A stretch of DNA of 64,000 bases from assembly GCA_013399855.1 (NCBI GenBank), contig VXAY01001101.1, forward strand, positions 62,001-126,000, read 5' to 3'. Below, one piece after another: positions 47,388 to 58,330 of this stretch. Every line of letters starts with the position of its first letter. Positions within the stretch are counted from its first letter, which is position 1. The notes under the pieces were generated by a model. That model saw only the letters and a list, made by a program, of their open reading frames with translations, had not been told where the DNA came from and searched no databases. The stretch comes from Oxyruncus cristatus (Eukaryota > Chordata > Aves > Passeriformes > Cotingidae). The position numbers and the translations under genes were made by a program.

Positions 47388-47965
47388 GTCTTTAAATTTG
47401 TTTAATTGAAAACAAATAGTGTGAATGAACTATTGTTGTTAGAACATATTAGAACTCTAATCCTCTCCAATTAATATGGGAGACAGCAGCCTGGTAACAA
47501 TACCTAAAGTCTTGTTAGTGGATCATTTTCTTGCTCTCTCTGGTCATGTGGTAACGGTCAAGAATAGATGCCACTGAGAACCTTTGTTCCTGCTGTCATT
47601 CTCACACACTCCAGAAAATACACATTTGTTGTTCTTTGCATGAAATAGTATTACATAAAAGTCAACAGTTAAGATCCCATTTATTTGAGGAGATTAAGAT
47701 TCCATTTTCTGAGTCATCTTTCTGCATGTCAGTAATGACAGTATTTATAAGTTTTCCACTCACACTAGTTTTGTTTTATTATTGTTATGGCAGTAAGATT
47801 GGCTCTATTCGTAATTTCAAAAAGTAAAATGTTTGTAACATGCAGCACTTAATTTCTGTTACATTGCTTTTTCTTGTAAACCATACTGTCACAGAAAACA
47901 CGGAATCACTGAGGGTAAATTGCATAACAAAATCAGGCAGGGGTGACAGAGGGCTAGTGCTAAAG

Positions 47966-47988
47966 CAAGATATTTTTTTTTTTTTTTT
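47966..47988. repeat. T-rich homopolymer tract
   Basis: Nearly uninterrupted thymine run with no recognisable element attached. Confidence 0.85.
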
Positions 47989-48916
47989 TGCAAGAAAGGC
48001 GAATTGCTAAGTTTTCAATAAAGCTGAATGTCATAAAATGAGAATGGAAGGTAACCATATAATGGAAGCTTCCCTAATAGTTCCAGCTTAATATGTGTCT
48101 TTCAGTTGCTTTTGAGTTTTTCAGCTGTAAAATTTCAGATTGAAATTGTTTGAGCTTATTCCCACTGGCAGTATTTTTTTGAGTAGTCCAAACTGATGTT
48201 TAAGTTTCATCAAATGATTCCACATTTTCTTACATCTATTAAGGGAGAAAATGGCTGTTTGACAGTTGTTCCAGTTTGTTGGTATGAACAATTTTTTTTT
48301 TTTTCTATTTACCAGGTATATAATTTACTGCCAAGAGTTTGTGGCAGAAATTTTAATTAATGCCCATGCAGTAAAAGTCATTAGCTGGTTGCTGCTAAAA
48401 TTTTCAAACACTTTGTCTGCAGGAAGCATGATCCATAATCACAGTGTGACATCTCCTGTGGACAGGGCACAGAACAATGCATGATACTCCCCATCCTTTC
48501 CTTCCTGGGAGGTGAAGTTGCATGAAGTAATCTCTAGACTACTAGGTTAAAACCAGAGAGTGTGATCTTGATAGTGGATTTAGTGACTATTGGGGTAGCC
48601 ACCTTGTATCTTAGGTTTTTGTTCTGCCATCCCTTTGGCCTCTGCTTTTTGTAATTGGTGTAGAAACCGCGTCCTTTTATTAGAGGTAGTTTATGGAGAT
48701 CTTTTCCACCACAGAGGTTAGGTACAGAGACCAGGCATGGAATGAATTTTTTTTGTTCTGCTATATTGAATTTAGGAAACTTTATTAGCCTCCTGTTTAA
48801 AATATAATAACAGCCTACCAATGGCAGACCTGTTTGTTCATCCTCAGTTTTGCAAAATACGTTAAGGCTCTCCTCTAGCTGTGGTGTTTGCTGCCCTTTG
48901 AAGTCTCAGCTATTGA

Positions 48917-49498
48917 GGATTTTGCATTTGAAAAGTAGCCACTACTCTGAATATGCTTGATATACTCTTACTAGTGTTTTCACTGTGTCATGGGTAAATC
49001 CATGAAATTCTTACATTTCAGTGGGAGCATCTCTTTTGTGTCACTTCCACTGAGATCAAACTTTCTTAGAAGAGGAAAAAATAACTGTGCCATGAGTCAC
49101 ATTGCATCTGCAGGGCTTCAGGGAGAGGAGCACAATGTCAGTGTAAAGCACCAAAGACGTTCTTTCTTTCTTTAACATTCTAAATACCAAGGATTTTGCT
49201 TTTGAAAAGAAACTGCTTTTATGAATATATTTTAGTTACTGTTAATAGTGTTTTCATTGTGTCAAAAGTGTATTGAACTTCTTCCAAAAAAGCTCTATCT
49301 CCTGAGACACAGTTTCAGTGGGAGCATCTCTTACTGTCAGTTCCACTGAGATCATGACTGCTTGGAAGGGAAAGAAAAAAACAAAACTGTGTCCTTAAAG
49401 TCATACCACATCTGTAGGGCTTGGAAAGACTACAACATCAATGAAAAATGTCACATGCACTTTTTCAGTCTTTTCTTTTTTTCTCATTTAAAACCCTG
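48917..49498. repeat. Diverged tandem duplication, two units of about 274-308 bp
   Basis: Unit 1 (48917-49190) and unit 2 (49191-about 49498) share an ordered series of blocks. These are ggattttgc, gaaaag, tagtgttttca, tgtgtca, tttcagtgggagcatctctt, ttccactgagatca, aactgtg, a short gcatctg/acatctg-agggctt block and a T/C-rich end. Between blocks they differ by many substitutions and small indels, so this is an old genuine duplication. Each unit keeps an imperfect inverted repeat (tttcagtggga with ttccactgaga) at 49016-49055 and 49313-49351. No transposon ends or coding frame were recognised. Confidence 0.85.
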
Positions 49499-52342
49499 AA
49501 AGATAAACTATTTAAAGGGTGGATATTCTTGATCCATTTCAGCCACTTCAGTTCTGCTCTCAGTGTCTAAATCAACCGGAACTGTTGAGGAGTGTTCGAG
49601 CGCTGAGACCCATATACACTTTTGGAAGAAAATATATAAATTAAAAAGGACAAAATCTGCATTTGTCTTGTGTCAGTCACCATCAAAGATAAGCATATTA
49701 CAAGGGGTCAGATGCAACCTTAAATCTTGCAAGTCAAGCCAGGAAGAAGCTGAGCCCATGAGAGTTGGTAAAAACTATTTCCTTGGATTTTGTATTGGGC
49801 TCAGGACTGGAGTTCAGAAGCTGTAGCACAGGGTATGTGTGATACTTGTGGCACAGAGAACTCTTCCAGTGATGCATTTTTCTGTGAATGGTGGTAAGGG
49901 CTGTTTATGCCACTGCCCAGGAGCTGAAAAAAGGGTGTGTTAGCCTCTGAGACCTATCCAAAGAATGAAAAGATGACTTGTTACCCAGCCACTTGGCTAA
50001 TGGAGACAAAATGCCTCTTTGCACTGAACCAATGACTGCTCAGCCAAGGTCCCAATTCTGTAAAGTAATTGAGAAGCAATTATTGTACTGAGATACAAAT
50101 GTGCTTTTTTTTTTTTTTAAATACTTAATTTCTTTGGTTGCAGGTACTTGGTCAAATCACAAACCTGTTGCTTTTTGGACATGTACTTTTGGACTTTATG
50201 GTGGACATGTTGTTTATTATGTGAAGTGCGCTGAGTAAAACTGTAGTTTTACTTCTTAAATTATATGGACCTACTTGTTATTCTATTCTTAAGAGCATAT
50301 GAAATAGCACTACCAGCAGAGACTCTGACAATAACTTCAGCTGCATGCTTCCTCTCACATCTGCTCACATCTCATTAGTGATATTGTTCTAATAGAATAA
50401 AAATAATTAACTTGTACATCTTCAAAGATGAACCAAACAGCCCCAAGTGAAAACAAATTTCAATAATTTACACTTCCACACTTTCTGTGATTTAAATCTG
50501 AAGCATGGTGATCTCTGGCTAAGACAATTTTAGTTCTAGACAAGTAAAATAAGTTATTTGAATAGTTGAAATTAGCAAGTGGCACATACTGTTGTCTTTT
50601 TTAATTTTCCACCTCATTACCATCTGCAAATGAGTCTGTAAGGTTGAGCCTACAGAATTCATACTCTTTTGTCATTAAATGTATATGCTGCTAGCAATAA
50701 TTGGCTCTCTTAATGGTGTTTTGCAGATATATGTGTATTTACCCCCAAAATAAAGCAATATGGACAACTTAGAGAGTTGTGTAATCAAGACATGTGTCCT
50801 GAATTTGTGGGACAGTTATAGCTAACCTTTCCAGCTCAGTGCCATCTGTCTGTACAGCTCCAAGTTGTAAGTTGTTTCTACTAAATAAAGTTTAGTTAAA
50901 AAAAAAAAATGCAATCACTTAACAGTACATTAAGAAACTTAAGGTTTCTTACTCCAAACTACTAATGTTCAAACCTCAAGAGAATAGTATTCTTGGGCCA
51001 AGCATCTCTGTTAAGCTTTTTGTCAAATATCACACACATAGGGAGTGTGTGGTATTCAGCAGTGTTCTCCCAAATGATGTAGTTTGAAAGTAAATGTAAA
51101 CCGGTGTCCTTTGCAGTTTCTGGCTCCAAAGAACTTGGTGAGTTTTTTTCATAGGGTAATAAAGGTGAGTCACCATTGTCTAATAAATCCAAGTACCAAC
51201 TCTATGTAGTCTCTATAATATTATCCCACCATATATGGACCATAATCACATTATGGTCATTGAATGGATCACGGTCATTATTATGGGACTGTAACTCAAA
51301 CCTTGGTTTCCAAACCACCATTAGATATCATCTGAACTAATGCAAAGTTATGTTCCCCTGGAAGTGCAAAAGGGTCATTTCTCAAAGCAGGGATATTGAT
51401 AGACACTGTTTAAATTGAGTCCAGCCATTCTGTTAATGTGCCTAATGGGTCCCTATTGCCATACTCATCCTTGCTGCCAGTAACATATGATGACAAATGT
51501 ACCATTATATTAATCCCTAGTAGTTTTTATAACATGACTTTTTTTGTTGTTCTGTGATCAATAGTTTTTGTTTCCTCCAAAAGCTTTTCAATGTCAGAAC
51601 TGGTTTTGAGTTGTCTTAGAACTGCTGGCATCCTCATCTCTCCCAAAATCTAAGTCCATTGGAAGAGGATTAAACAGCTTGACAAACCAGAAGGAACAAC
51701 TTGACCTTTGCAGTTTTGACTGTTCTTTCTTAATGCCATCACAAAGCAAAAATAAACAATATCTGATGATGTTCACATATCAGGAAAGACTGAAAAATGG
51801 CATTGCTCAGTCTTGACATTTTGAGTGGCAGATGGGATAACAAATAATTTTTTCCCATCTTTTCTTGTCAATATTTTAAAGCACTGAAGTTGGTAAATAT
51901 AGTGCAGTTTAATTCCGCAAAACACAGATATCAATATGCTTCTCTGGCCTAATTGCTAATCTGTTGACAAGAACTGGATGATAATTTGATGTGAAAACAG
52001 ACTTTTCCCCCCACCCCCTATTTTGATAGAGTGAGAAAGGCACATTATAGTGCTGATAAAAATAAGTATCTCATTGTCAAATATTCTCTGTGATGATTTC
52101 ACTGCATCTGTCTTTTTGAGGTATCTCTCACTGAGAAGTCGAGCACCCTGCAGACCTGGACTAAATATTTCCTGTTTCTAAGTTAATTACTCTGACCTAT
52201 GAACCCCAAATGTTTTAAATTCTTATTCAAACCTTAATGAAGTCAGCACCAAGTCTGTACGGTAAGTATCTGACCCACGTAATATAAAACAGTTAACTGT
52301 GCATATATTTTTAAATCCTAGTAGCTGCATAGACCAATGTCA
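49499..52342. other. Non-coding
   Basis: AT-rich. A poly-T lies at 50107-50118. The segment 50580-50760 has several ATTA/TAAT motifs and no simple repeats, so conserved non-coding DNA is possible. No gene is supported. Confidence 0.5.
51238..51258. repeat. Perfect 9-bp inverted repeat, 3-base loop
   Basis: GACCATAAT and ATTATGGTC are perfect reverse complements around CAC. Related words (ggtcatt, attatggg) recur in the next 30 bases. A short hairpin; probably fortuitous or a local duplication product. Confidence 0.8.
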
Positions 52343-52424
52343 TCACTTATTCCTGTTAATTAGGCTTGCTCTTTCTACCAGTCTCACCTATTCCTGCTAA
52401 TTAATCTTGCTCTTTCTATCAATG
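52343..52424. repeat. 41-bp tandem duplication
   Basis: Two adjacent 41-base units (52343-52383 and 52384-52424) share tcac, tattcctg, taatta and cttgctctttcta in order, with a handful of substitutions and no indel. Confidence 0.85.
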
Positions 52425-53822
52425 TATGGATTTTCTACAGGGCCTATCTCTATACAAATAAATTCTACCACTGTCATCTCCCAAGTGTCTTCCAGTAGGT
52501 TTTGGCAATGATTTACCCTGTGTTCTGGATGTAAAGCCTTACCAAATCCACTTTGCTGTTAGTTAAGCAGCATCTCTGAAGGGATCCAAACAAAGTGCAT
52601 GGATTTGGCTTGAACTAAAGATCAGCTGAAGCTGGGGACTTGTCTAATTCTTAAAAGTATTTAGGTACCTAAAAATGAGGCATTTAGTAAATTTAAAAAA
52701 CCTCCCCTAAAAAAGTAGAATTTAAGCACAACTAAAAATCCCACGACTTCTGCCTTTCACCTGGTGGCACCCTGGAGTGTCTTTAAAATTTTTGCACAAC
52801 TTGGAAAATTGCAGTAATGAGAGGGTTTTATTCAGACAGATGAATATCTTGTATCAGTAATAGCTACAAGAATAGAATTGTAATTGATATATAATTTATC
52901 TAAAGCCTGCCTTCAGTCATGCTTTGCTAGGAACTTTTTACTTTGGTCCATATTTTCTATCAGTAATTTCATGGAATATGAAACAATGTGTACAGGGACC
53001 ATGAGAGTGTTAAGTTTGACACAGCTATAACTGAAGCTTGGAAGCCTTCAGGGAAAGCTGAATGAAATCTTTAAAATTTTTCCATATTTTTTTTTTTTTT
53101 TTTTTTTTTTCCCCTCTTATCTCTACGGATACAGACCAATTCAGGTTAAAGGGATTAGAGATGTTATAGCAAGGTACTTAGAAAAAACATATGAAATAAA
53201 CTTGTTATTGCTGTTTGTGATAGACTGCAAAAAAAAAAAGCATGTAATTTCTTAATTACCAAGACATTTCTTCTAAGCTGTACTAAATTACAGCGTTTGT
53301 CTCCTAGTTGGTATTTCAGTATCATGTAGGATCATAAACGTGTGACTTGGGTAAGTATCATATTACATGTTCATTTCTTTTAAGCCTATAAAGTGTTGCA
53401 CCTACAAGGCATTTCCTTTATTAAAACTATGAAATCTATTTGTTGATTTTAAAAATAGTTTTTAAAAACATATTCATTTTACAATCCACTTTCTCTTTTA
53501 GTAGTTATGTATCTAGCCTTTTCTACCCTAATGGATGAATAAAATACTTGTAGGAAGTTTTTGTGAAATCTTCATAAAGATTAGAAGTTTTAGAAGATAA
53601 AATCAGATGTGTATCACCTAGACACTATATTACAGGACTAAATACAACAGTTGTTAGTCCTTTTTTTTTTTACAAGCATTCCCAATGAACTCAGACCTAC
53701 CACTGATGGAAGATAATTCTGTCAGAATTTTATGCTCAATATGGATTCTTCTGATGTGAAATTGTACATTGAATGCACCTCTCTTCACCCCCTCAAGCAG
53801 CCTTGAGCTGGAGGAGAGGTAC
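52425..53822. other. Non-coding, probably intronic
   Basis: Includes a poly-T of about 23 bases at 53088-53110. No gene or repeat family was recognised. Confidence 0.5.
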
Positions 53823-53853
53823 CATTGTCTGTGAGCATTTTAGCTGGGTAATC
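53823..53853 (-). other. Strong acceptor with short open segment
   Basis: The minus strand has an excellent acceptor (ttcccttctattattttgtcag) followed by a frame starting D-Y-P-A-K-M-L-T-D-N-G. It could end at a moderate donor (AATG|GTACCT) or run on to a TGA near 53785. As an exon it does not keep phase with both 54285-54520 and 43470-43602. It may be an alternative terminal exon or a chance acceptor. Confidence 0.2.
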
Positions 53854-54284
53854 CTGACAAAATAATAGAAGGGAAAAAAAAGAGTTAATAAGTTGCTGCC
53901 TGAATTTCATATGGATAAAGTTCTGGAGAGGTTTCTGCTCAGGCCTAAATACTCTTTTGGATGCCACTGGACACCATAACTTGAGTAAAGTTTTGAAATT
54001 TATATGTATGGGTACAAAATAGCTGAAACTGAGCTTCCTGGAGTTGAGGCCCACTACTAAGCAGGCAAAACTATATCACCCTTCTCCTTTCAGTTTTGTG
54101 GAATAAGTTTACAGAAAGGTGAGAATAATGGTACATGAACTCAACCAAGAGTCATGAATAAACAGTCTCCCAAGTAAAGGTCCAATACTCAAACTGCCAA
54201 GGAACAGTTTTATGTCTCTTAATAAATACATATGTACATCCTAAAACATATACAGATATGTTAAAAATACACAGATATCATTAC

Positions 54285-54520
54285 CTCACTCGTATAATGA
54301 AGTGTGATTTCCCCACTTTATGAAGACAAGAACTTAGAGCTTCTTCACTCTCTAAATCAGACATGCTGTCTGTATCTGAAACAGCTTTTCTCCTTTCAGT
54401 GTACAAACATATTAAATTGTAAATGTCAAACGTGATGTGAGGTTTGGGTGGGGACTTCTCAGCAAATCCTATTTTTGGTTTGCCAGTAAGCATTTTATCC
54501 TGCTCAGTAACTTGCACCTT
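54285..54520 (-). CDS. Candidate exon, soluble segment with acidic serine-rich stretch
   Basis: On the minus strand the segment ends at donor GTGAG|GTAATG. It starts after cttgag (54520), or alternatively after gagcag (54499); both keep the same frame. In the longer form it has 78 codons plus two bases. Notable segments are G-K-P-K-I-G-F-A-E-K-S-P-P-K-P-H, F-D-I-Y-N-L-I-C-L-Y-T-E-R-R-K and an acidic, serine-rich S-D-T-D-S-M-S-D-L-E-S-E-E, which resembles a casein-kinase-2-type phosphorylation region. The last residues lead directly into the membrane helix of exon 43470-43602, and the split codon (AG + C) gives Ser. This arrangement suggests a cytosolic region preceding a membrane segment. The acceptor is only moderate. 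Family not recognised. Confidence 0.58.
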
Positions 54521-57500
54521 CTCAAGCAGAATAACTTAAGGCACTTCTCATGCAATCATTAACTGGTTGTTTCTAGTGGGATCTCTTTACTGAATACTTG
54601 TTAATGTTCGTGATGTGGGTCACGACTCTGCATTGCCATTTTCACTAATTACCATCCTTCAGTGTTTTTTCCCTCGGCTGGAACATTGTGTTCTCCCAGG
54701 CACAGTGTATGCAAAAGTGGAGATATCACAAAATGAGAGGAAAAAATAACCTAATTATCTTCATGGTCCAGGAAGGTCCAATTAGCAATTAGAGAAATGT
54801 GTTGAAATAAAAATTGTACATTGCTCCTTTTGACTCTGTTTCTAAACTGTTAAGTTCACTGCTCAGATTTATCATGGGATTAACTAACTACTGATAAGAA
54901 CACTTTTAACACCAGAGCTTTAATGTTTCTGAACACAGATGGTTTGAGGTGTTTGAAACTGCATGAATTACTGAACTATAGTATCATTTCAGGGTTGTTA
55001 ATTGTTCACTGAGCCTTGAATGGAAATACACTTTAATACATGCTGCCCAATCACTGGTTGTGCAGTCATTGCAGCTGAACATGCAGTTGCCATGCCAAGA
55101 ATGCCAGAAAGTGACCTCCTGCATTGAGTGACCTGTGAGTGTGCAGGCTCTGCCCCCTCCTGCTCCTGGCACCGGTGCACAGAGCTGATAACATGTTACA
55201 GAACCACAGAAAGAATAGGACAGTGATACTGCTTTATTCCAGGGGTAGTATACGCTGAATTAAAGACAGTAGGGATGACTGCTGTGGAAGAGGAATGCTT
55301 TATAGCAGGATGGTTGACTGCAATGATGACACATTTTCCCTGTGAACCTTGCTTCTCCCTCCTTCAGCATGAACTGCACCTGAATTACAAAGTACTGCAA
55401 AAAATGATTACAAACTAGGATTGCATTTGAAAGGAAAGTGAAAAAAGAGGATACTGTATCAGGTCCATAGTCAAATCCACAATTCATATTCCAAGGGTTG
55501 ATGTAGTTATATAATACTCTTCATTTATACTATTATGTATCTACTTTGGAAGGTGTCTACATCAACCTTGGCAATCTCTCTCTGGGAAATCCTAAGGGTA
55601 GGCATAGATTCCTACTAGCATGCAGCCTGAGCTTGGAAGTCTACTTAGTGAAATACTATTTCTTAAAACCTCTGAAGGGCAACTAGGAGAGATCAGTGTA
55701 AGCACACAAGTAACAAAGAATTTTAATGCTTCATATTCTGCAGGATTGCATTTATTTTCTTTTGTCCTGATGGATTCACACTTCTGGAACTGGAAGCTTT
55801 GAATTTGGAAGCTGGCAAGAATATATATGTCTTTTTCAGAAAAGCTGTATTCTGTGGTGGTGGAGTAGGCCGTAATGAAAAATCATAATAAAACCTGTAG
55901 GCTGCATGATATGAAAGAAACAGAGGATAATACCTGCATTTTGCTCTTTGCCCTGGACAGGGCGGGGGGGGGAGCAAAAAAAGAAAACTACTTGCTGTCA
56001 CATAGTTCATTAACTCATCTGTCTTGTCATTCAGTTGTTTAGGCATTTCTTTTTGCAGCTCTTTGCCTTGTGGCACGGACTGTATATAACCTCTTTTTAT
56101 TTTTTTATTCTAGAAGATGCTTTCTATTTTTACACTTCATTCTCAATGTATTTATTCTCTTATTTCTTACTCTGAAGCCAAAGCCATTCTTGACCATGCT
56201 TTGCTGCTCAGGTGCACCATACAGATCACGCTGGAAGAATAATGACAGGCAAGGGGTACTCACTGTGCTTAAGGCCCAAGTGCTCGGAACCCAGGATTGC
56301 TGCATCGAGCATATAAATACAGGAATGCTTGCTAGGATATACAAGATGTAATGGCATTAGTTTGCAGATAGTCAGAAAAACATTTTTAGTAGTTTTGCGT
56401 CATCACAAAAGTCTAAAAAATTGTATCTGTCTTGATGTCCGCTGCCTTTTTGGGCTTCAGTCCCCTGTGCACTGGATACTCTGCAACAAGCTTCTTCAGG
56501 TTGGGTTACAAGTGTCGCAGGGGAGACCAAGCCATAGTGCTTCAGGGTACGAAGGTAATTGATAAGCTCTTGGCTGGGAAAAGGTTTCTGTTTTTCCATT
56601 CATTGCACATCAAGCAGGAGTTGGACCATGTGGAGAAGGCCAGATGGAAAGTAGAGAAAGGGGTGTAGAAAACATGAGGTATGAGAGTGTGGGTTTATTT
56701 ATTCCAGAAAGAGACAGCCACAACTCTTTTGTCCAGGGAAAGAAACCGAAGGCCACTCTGGAAAGGAAGGGAATAATCTGAATAGCCCAAAAGAAAAGAC
56801 AAAATTAAGGTGGCAAATTAGATTTCAGTTAGGTAGAATAAAAGATGACAGTTGGGACAGTGAAACATAGCACAGATTGAATGTGGAAATATGGCATTTC
56901 TGCCATGGGGACTTTTAAAGAACAAGTGAAACAAGCCTCTGTCAGCAATATCAAGGAGCAGTTAATCCTTCCTTGAGGCAGGGGAATGTTTTTGGCCATG
57001 TCTTAAAATCCCTTTCAGTACTAATTTTTCATTGACTGTATCAAGATTTTACAGGGAGATTTTTCAGCCCAAAGAGTATGAACTACGCGGTCCTCAGTCT
57101 TTTTGTTGAGAATTTTTAGATGCCTTTTCTGCAGGAGTAAGTGGAAAATGTCACGTGGGAAATGTTTCGTCAAATAAATGAATGTTGGGAACTACAGTAT
57201 TTTACAGTTGTGCAGTGAGCAGGTCTGTAAAGCAGATTCCTGTGGTTGCTGCAATCAATGTAAAAAATCCTATTTGCTTAAGTGGTTGGAGACAGAAACC
57301 TTAAGCTGCTTAGAAGATACTGGTCAATCAATTTGAATCAAATTCTTCTGCCATGTGTGTTGAACCAAGCTCTAGTTTTCTGTTCTCTTGAGCGGTGACA
57401 GTCCGTCACGCCAATCTCCCCACCCCCACCATTCTTTGGTATTCATTTTAGTAATTATTAATTAAATTTGCCTTGAGCAAGTTATTTTGCCGTCCAGATT

Positions 57501-57599
57501 TTGTGAAAGATTTTTCTTTCTTGCTGCCTGCCTGCTTTATCACCTCGGTGCATCCATTTACAGAAGATGTAGATGCAATATAAAATATTAATTCATCAA
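54521..57599. other. Non-coding
   Basis: A poly-G/C patch lies at 55960-55972. ORFs at 55723-56076, 56070-56351 and 56329-56668 overlap on both strands and lack splice support. No gene is called. Confidence 0.45.
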
Positions 57600-58330
57600 T
57601 TTGCTGAGGTTAAAATGGTCTTTCCCTCCCTTCCCCAGCAGTCACTTGGACCCTGTACTGCTGCTGGGTGGCTCGGGGTGAGCTGTACTCTTTTCCAGGG
57701 GCTGGCAGAGGGCACTGCTGGCTGCCTCCGGGCACCAAGGGAAGCCTGGGGCAGGTGGGGCTGGGCTGGGAGCCATCCTTGGGGATCGCCCCTGGCTGCT
57801 GCAGAGTAATGGGCACCAGGTGTGGGAGCAGAGCACAGCTGAGCCCCGTTGTGAGCTGCTCCGCCCTGTGCAGTGTAAACATAACCCTTGGGCTGGCTGC
57901 CCCCCGGCTCTGCCCGGGGATATCCTGCAGGGGTGCCAGGCTCTGCACAGCTGCCCTTGGTGCCAGGATGACCCTCAGGTAAAGAGGTTGTGGTCCCTTT
58001 GTGTGGGGATGGGATTGGAGTTATGGAGCTTAACGTGGCCCAGTTGCTCAATGGAAAGCTCTGGTATGGGAGTGGTTCTGTGCAAGGTGGGAGCTGGGGA
58101 GAGGGCAGAGTCACGAGGGGAGAATCTCTGTGAAACGCTATTGACTGTGGGCAGGTTCCTCCCCTGGCGGGGGCTGCGGGTTGGTGATGACCCCTCTGGG
58201 GCTTCTCTGGGTGCTGCCCGAGCCTCACTGGAGGTGCCCGGAGGTGCTCTGGGTGCACTGCTGTCCTCAGCCCTCTCCAGGTATGGGCAACTTGTGCATT
58301 TGGAGAGAGCCCTGGGGGTCCTGGGCTGTT
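57600..58330. other. GC-rich island with open frames on both strands
   Basis: About 730 bases are clearly GC-rich, with many CC/GG/CTG words and a scatter of CpGs, inside otherwise AT-rich DNA. Long frames on both strands (minus 57596-58258, about 220 codons, Pro/Ala/Ser-rich; plus 57820-58401, about 193 codons) are expected from low stop-codon frequency in GC-rich DNA. No domain, TATA box or clear first exon was identified. Options are a degraded transposable element or LTR, an alternative promoter CpG island, or a gene-conversion hotspot. Confidence 0.5.

Larger units (their letters stand above)
45648..48916. other. Non-coding
   Basis: Contains T-rich low-complexity sequence at 45890-45925, a poly-A at 46150-46159, and frames open on both strands at 46755-47057 without splice support. 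A minus-strand frame at 48534-48821 is open and basic, but no domain or donor supports it. Confidence 0.45.

Noticed and set aside
48534..48821. 95-codon basic minus-strand ORF
   Set aside because: Only a weak donor, no clear acceptor and no domain; ORFs this long are expected by chance here.
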